DNA of 64,000 nucleotides, taken from assembly GCA_020205615.1 (NCBI GenBank), contig CM035171.1:12614625-12678624 (forward strand). The letters run 5' to 3'. Made by a program: the position numbers and the translations under genes. Shown here one piece after another: positions 58,661-64,000 of the stretch. The DNA comes from Panax quinquefolius (taxonomy: Eukaryota; Streptophyta; Magnoliopsida; Apiales; Araliaceae). Each line of letters starts with the position of its first letter. Within the stretch, counting starts at the first letter, position 1. Below the pieces are notes generated by a model. The model saw only the letters and a program-made list of their open reading frames with translations, was not told the origin of the DNA and searched no databases.

Positions 58661-61285
58661 CATGACGCCCCAAAATAGGTATACATCACCCATTCTGAGT
58701 TGTCAATACATGGTACGTAAACAACTACAACTTTATTATTACAACATATAAAAGCTGTGAGTTTAAATACAAATATTGCCATCTAGACAATATCCCACAC
58801 GCAAATAAATTCCCCATCATAATTATTGATACATTATTTCACAAAAATGGTGAGGACTACTAAACAACTCTCTCTAACCTTCATTCCATACCCCACTACT
58901 ACTACGCTACATTCTCGCCTCCCGAGAAGAAAAATGGAACAACAAGGAAAAGGGTGAGCTCAACTAGCCCAATAAAAGAATATTATGACTAAGATAATAT
59001 ACAACAAATTATCGTTAGTCTTCAACAGGGAAAAATCTAATAGAATACTGATAGACAACAAGTTTTTAAATCAATATTCGCAATGAAAATAATAATTCAT
59101 TAAAAGAGTTAAGTAGAGAATGCAAACTACTATCTTCATGTATGAATTTAAAAGTTCATTGTCTATCTTTTATCCCTCATAATATCAATCAATATATATC
59201 TGAATCAAATCTTCATCTTTGCACTACTGAGCCGAAAGATATTCATCGATTAATCATGTATTCATCTAAACACTGCTCATCTTTGCACTACGGGCGAAGA
59301 TATTCATCGAAATCATTCATCTTTTACACTACGGGCCAAAGATATTCAATAATATCATCATTTAAGACGAGGATGATGAAAAATATTTTAAAGAAACGAA
59401 TCCAAATAAAACAAAATGACAAGGATTAAGGATTAAGGATTAGTATTTTGTTTTATCCATGTCCAAAAATACCTCAAAAATAATCATAGTGGTGTAAAAT
59501 TCAAGAATGATCAAAACATGGATACAATCAAAGCTAGTATCCACAATAGATATTTTAGACGAAAAGAAGGAAAATTTTCATTTTTTAATATGAATAGTCT
59601 TTGTATTCGAATAGTGAATAAGATCAGATATCGTGAATAAAACATCTCGCATATCGTGAATAAGTAACTCCAACACCAAAAGTTCCAAATTTGATAAAAC
59701 TTCGGATCAATATTTCAACATAATGATATTGAAGAAATAATATCATTACGAAAAAAATAATATCCCTTACCTCACAAAAACAAGATCTTAAGTTGAAACA
59801 GGATATAAAGCTATGACTTGAACTTGCAATCAGTATAGCAATACTCAAAATATACTCAAAATACTCACAAGAATAAACTTTCGATAATATAGAGAGAAAA
59901 CTTGATTTACGGTGTGATTTTCAATTCTAACCTAAAGCACCTATTTATAGGAAAATGCTTAGAACACCAAAGCGAAAAATTTAATATAATAATATATTTA
60001 TCAAAATTTGTCTCACGCCTACCTTTGAGAATCTGAAATCAACAACCTAACACATGTAAAATGAGGCTCACACATCTAAAAACGTTTTTCTTTTATAAAA
60101 TAATTAAAACTTCCAAAATCAATTATTTCAAGCTTGAAACTTCAATAATTCATAATAAATAGCTCTTTTATCAGAAAAATTCAAAACACATGACTTTCCA
60201 TAGGAAATTCCATTATCTACAACTTTGCGGAAGGAAGTTTTCCAAATTCCAAATGAAAATTGACCAAAAATCCACAAGCCAAGATTTTACATGCTATAAT
60301 CAAATTTCGATCGATAAATGGGGTCCACCAACTTGTTTAACATGTTTTAAACATTTATTGCAACAAAAATACTCTTCCTCCTCAGATACTCATATATCCC
60401 ACATTCGTTGTAAAAAATATCACCATTATTATATTATTAAAATATAATAATATATTTAAATAATTATTTTATCGTAAAAAATAAAATTTCAATTTTCAAC
60501 AATTATCACATTAAAAAATTTCCATCTATATCCACATAAAATCAATATTTTCTTATCATATGAATCAATAATTAATTATTCACAAATAATATTACGAGAA
60601 TCACAATATTGACAACCGAGGCGGTTCCTGGGAAAGAGGGCTTTCGAATAAGAATTTCTCCTTCTTGGCGCAATTAGGTGACCAAACCTCTCTTTAGACG
60701 TAACTTTCTAGACATTGCCAATAATGTTATCTAATAATATTATTCGAATAATATGAATTATTGCTTCGATAATGGAAAATATTGTGTAATGACAATTATT
60801 GAAACAACAATGAATATAAAATATCAACGCAACAATTATTAAATCAATAAAATAATTGAGCGATAATTCGTAACCATTATTGAGTAGTGCCTTCTTACGT
60901 AAGAATCAATAATTGGTGCAATACTGGTGTCTTCTTGTGTTTTAACCAATTGAGTATTTTAACGATATTAATGCAGGTAATAACTACGCCTGTTATTTTT
61001 AAACAACTTATATTTATCATTTTCTTCATCCAATCGCTTTTTTAGTTATGGGGCCCACAAAAAGATCATGGCCGTCGTGCGAATATTCCCAACAATGCAA
61101 GAATATTCCACGACCAAACGAATATTCCCGACAACAACAATGAATATTTTATAACCACTTGCTTATTTTGAAATATTTGCGTATTTTACCTATAACTATC
61201 CACATTAATCAAATCAACCCTTACTATTTCAAAATAATAAATAGAGGAAAATAAATTTCATTTATTAATAATTTGGGGTCTTACA
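58661..61285 (-). repeat. A1 5' LTR, complete (2.63 kb)
   Basis: From ATGACGCCCC at 58,662 (terminal TG blurred) to GTCTTACA at 61,285, followed by the ATCTT duplication. TATA box (minus) 59,942-59,949. TGAATATCTTTGG/GCAAAGATGA units at about 59,215-59,350. Conserved U3 block 60,670-60,745. Confidence 0.88.
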
Positions 61286-61290
61286 ATCTT
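61286..61290. other. Target-site duplication, right copy (ATCTT)
   Basis: Matches 11,101-11,105; right border of the A1 insertion in the C 5' LTR. Confidence 0.85.
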
Positions 61291-61732
61291 GGTGTTTGTT
61301 TGGAGTATAATACCCAATTAGAGATAATAGAAATAATTATATGTCAAGAGAAGACTTACCATTGGGAAGAATATGATAATGTAATATTCTCGCTTTTCTC
61401 TTTGGGGGGTCTATTAGATTGACCAAGGATAATTCTGCGTGGCCATATGATATCTACCATAACCTAAAAGCATGGCCTCCCATGTATGGAAGGTTTCCTT
61501 GAGCACTTCCCAAAGATTCTAATTTCTAAATACGGTTTTTTGACTATACATTTATGTAAGTGTCATTTTGACGTCTTCATGGTTGGTATATATTTGTATC
61601 CAAACTCACAAAGATATGTGTTGTTGTATTTTGCATGACAATTGTTGTAATAAAGTTGTAGTTTTTCCATACCATATATTTGGTGACTCGTAGAATGGGT
61701 TGGATGGAATGGACCTATTTTGGGGCGTTACA
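61291..61732 (+). repeat. Element C, 5' LTR, right part
   Basis: Continues the LTR broken at 11,105 and ends GGGGCGTTACA at 61,732, directly before a primer site. AATAAA at 61,649-61,654 is a possible polyadenylation signal about 78 bp before the LTR end. Confidence 0.8.
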
Positions 61733-62068
61733 TTTGGTATCGAGCTTAGGGGATATGATCTCTCATGGCGAGAGATCGGGATTAGAACTAGGAGGGAGAT
61801 TATGAGTAAATCCTTCGCTAAATGTGTCCTACCTAAGCATTATTTGTTGGTCGGTCGTAATATCGGGATATTATGTGATATGTTAATTTATTCAATTAAC
61901 CCTTGTTTTTGAAGTCAGATTCTAGAATGATATCTCAATTATAGGAGATGAGCGATGGAGAAATTATGAGGACGGAAAGATGGAATCAAAATGAAAGCAA
62001 GGTATTCTCAAATTTTGAAATACTGTGTACGTCCAATTTACGGGACGAAATTTCATAAGGAGGGAGAT
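61733..62068 (+). mobile_element. Element C internal region, only 336 bp
   Basis: Primer site TGGTATCGAGC (61,735-61,745), then a leader like that of A1 (CCTTCGCTAAATGTGTCCTACC, GATATTATGTGATATGTTAA) up to about 61,945. It joins directly to the chromodomain tail region (AAAATGAAAGCAAGGTATTC), a FHKEG-like end and the polypurine tract AAGGAGGGAGA (62,057-62,067). All of gag, protease, RT, RNase H and most of integrase are missing. It can move only with proteins supplied by other elements; it resembles a LARD/TRIM-like deletion derivative. Confidence 0.8.
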
Positions 62069-64000
62069 TGTAAGACCCAGATTTTTATGAAATAAAAGTA
62101 TTCAATTTTTCTTATAATTATTATTTAGTAAATGGTTAAATTGATAAAAATTTAAAGTTATGGGTGAAATATGCAAATTTTACAAAATATGCAGTGGTAT
62201 AAAATATTCATTGTTGTCGGAGAATATTCGTTTGGTCGTGGAATATTCTTTTTTATCGGGAATATCAAGATGACGACGCAAATTTATGTGGGCCCCATAA
62301 CGGAAAGCGATTGAATGAATAAAACGACAAATATAAGTTTTTTATAAATGACGGCGTAGTTATTAGTTATACTGTTGGAATACCCTTTAAAAAATACTAA
62401 ATGGTTTAAAACACAAGATGATTACGGTATTGCACCAATTATTGATTCTTACGTGAAAGGCACTACTCAATAATTGTTACGATAATTACTATTCAAGATT
62501 TTATTTTATTGATTCAATAATTGCTGATTGATATTTTATATTACCGTTGTTTCAATAAATTGTCATTACACGATATTTTCCATTATCGGAGAAATAATTC
62601 ATATTATCTGAATAATATTATTGGATAACATTATTGGCAATGTCTAGAAAGTTCTGTCTAAGGAGAGGTTTGGTCACCTAATTGCGCGCCAGTAAGGAAA
62701 GATCCTTATTAGAAAGCCCTCTTTCTCAGGAACCTAGTTGTCAATATTGTGATTATGTAATATTATTTGTGAATAATTAATTATTAATTTTTATGATGAG
62801 ATAAATATTTATTTTATGTGGATATAGATGGAGAATTTTTTTAATGTGACAATTGTTAAAAATTAATATTTTGTCTTTTTCTGATAAAATAATTCATTTA
62901 AATATATTATTTTAATAATATATTAACGGTGATATTTTTATAATGAATGTGGGATATATGAGTATATGAGGAGGAAGAGTATTTTTGTGGCATTAAATGT
63001 TTAACACATATTTTGTGTGTTGGTGGACATAATTATTGACCAAAATTTGATTATAACAGAAAAAAATCGCTTGCTTTATGGATTTCGGTCAATTTTTGTT
63101 TGGAATTTGGAAAAACTTTCTTCTGCAAAGTTGTAGAGAATTGAATTTCCTTTAAAAATTCGCGTGATTCAAAATTTTTGATAAAAGGGCTATTTATTAT
63201 GAATTATTGAAGTTCTGAAAGTCCGAAATAATTGATTTTTGGAAGTTTAAAATAATTTAAATAAGAAAAATGTTTTTTAAATGTTTGTGGGCATCTTTAA
63301 CATGTGTTGATGGCTGAGATCAGATTGTCTAGATGGGCGTAGAGAATTTATAATATATATATTATATTATATTAAATATTCTTCTTTGGTGTTCTAAGCA
63401 ATTTCCTATAAATAGGGTGCGTAGGTTAGAATTGAAAATCACACCAGAAACTGAAGTTTTCTCTCTCTATATTATCGAGTGTATTCTTGTGAGTATTTTG
63501 AGTATACTTTGAGTATTGCTATACAAAGGTTCAGTTTGTTCAACAAGTTATTCTAGTTAGAAGTCTTTTTCTTTTGAGGTAAGGGATAGTAAAGGGATTT
63601 TTAAAGGGTGATTATGTTTTTCAGTTTTGTATTTTTCGGACCTTCAAAATTCTGGAAAAATTTGAAATGACATTTTGATGAGTTTTTAGATTGTGTCCAA
63701 AAATGGCGATTTTTGGATGTATAGATTAGAGTTATGGATTTTATGAGAAAAGACTATTTTAAAAGTAACTGCTTATAACTCCTTGTGGTTAACTCAAAAA
63801 TTGATGAAATTTTGATTGGGAGTACATCTATATAATATCAGTATACCGTATTAATTTCAGAATTTTTGGACAAAAGTACAATTTATGATAAATGTTTAAA
63901 TATTCGGTGGTTTTGGCCATGTGAAAATAATAAATGAATTTTAAAAATTCTGAGAAAATATATATTCAATATGGGACTATATTCTTCTAAATCCTAGAAA
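62069..64000 (+). repeat. Element C, 3' LTR, cut by window edge
   Basis: TGTAAGACCC at 62,069; collinear with 7,493-9,422 to the last base of the window. TATA box 63,407-63,414; donor-like GAGGTAAGG near 63,576. The length of the visible part agrees within a few bases with the 5' LTR. Confidence 0.88.

Larger units (their letters stand above)
11106..61285 (-). mobile_element. Element A1, Ty3/Gypsy Tekay/Del-type chromovirus, with nested insertions
   Basis: Minus-strand element about 10.0 kb long once element B and its contents are removed: 3' LTR on the left (11,106-11,637 plus 51,833-53,896), internal region 53,897-58,660, 5' LTR on the right (58,661-61,285). It ends in TG/CA, has a 5-bp duplication, a tRNA-Met-like primer site, a polypurine tract and gag-pol in the order gag, protease, RT, RNase H, integrase, chromodomain. 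That domain order with these motifs (GPFQIL, VLWRNH) places it in the Tekay/Del clade of chromoviruses. Gag-pol carries many stops and frameshifts, so the copy is defective as sequenced. Confidence 0.85.

Noticed and set aside
11106..61285. A previously undescribed gene system hidden among the repeats
   Set aside because: Every long stretch is accounted for by family A, B or C LTRs or gag-pol; the small unexplained part (15,023-15,450) has no coding signal.
1..64000. tRNA, rRNA or other structural RNA genes
   Set aside because: No cloverleaf with A and B boxes or rRNA-like sequence was recognised; a covariance-model scan would be needed to exclude divergent cases.

Overview
The window looks like a heterochromatic, transposon-dense stretch of a flowering-plant nuclear genome, probably a eudicot. 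It is AT-rich and carries long LTR retrotransposons with Ty3/Gypsy gag-pol, a tRNA-Met-type primer site, and hAT-like, MULE-like and foldback DNA elements. The only host genes seen are the 5' end of an ATL-type RING-H2 gene at the left edge and a subtilase relic. No intact transposon reading frame survives.

Layout. Positions 1-7,492 are host sequence: the ATL gene start (minus strand, 386 to the edge), a 358-bp hAT-like element with an 8-bp target duplication, a MULE-like foldback, several other foldbacks, TA microsatellites and the subtilase relic (about 5,075-5,357). From 7,493 onward almost everything is Ty3/Gypsy sequence of the Tekay/Del chromovirus type. I name three related LTR families A, B and C.

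Nesting, outermost first. Element C (plus) has a 4.06-kb 5' LTR split into 7,493-11,105 and 61,291-61,732, a 336-bp internal region, and a 3' LTR (62,069 onward) that runs off the window. Into its 5' LTR went element A1 (minus), with target duplication ATCTT on both sides (11,101-11,105 and 61,286-61,290). A1 has a left LTR (11,106-11,637 plus 51,833-53,896), gag-pol (58,476 down to 53,907) and a right LTR (58,661-61,285). Into the left LTR of A1 went element B (plus), with target duplication ATATA (11,633-11,637 and 51,833-51,837). B keeps its 5' LTR (11,638-14,078), a gag-protease stub, and the last 1.4 kb of its 3' LTR.

Inside B are further A copies. First comes a minus-strand LTR-internal-LTR-internal-LTR chain (16,235-33,892, period about 7.54 kb). 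A plus-strand integrase/chromodomain stub with its LTR follows (33,893-37,211). A 6.6-kb block is then present three times in direct tandem (34,754-41,374, 41,375-47,984, 47,985-54,592). Each block holds LTR-A(+), the LTR-B 3' part, LTR-A(-) and the A1 integrase 3' end. The third block runs on into the rest of A1, so the triplication came after the A1, B and plus-strand A insertions.

No new defence or metabolic system is visible. The points most worth a second look are the tandem triplication, the chained LTR array, the large inverted LTR pairs, a possible intron in the LTR leader, and clustered copy-to-copy differences that may partly be consensus-sequence error.
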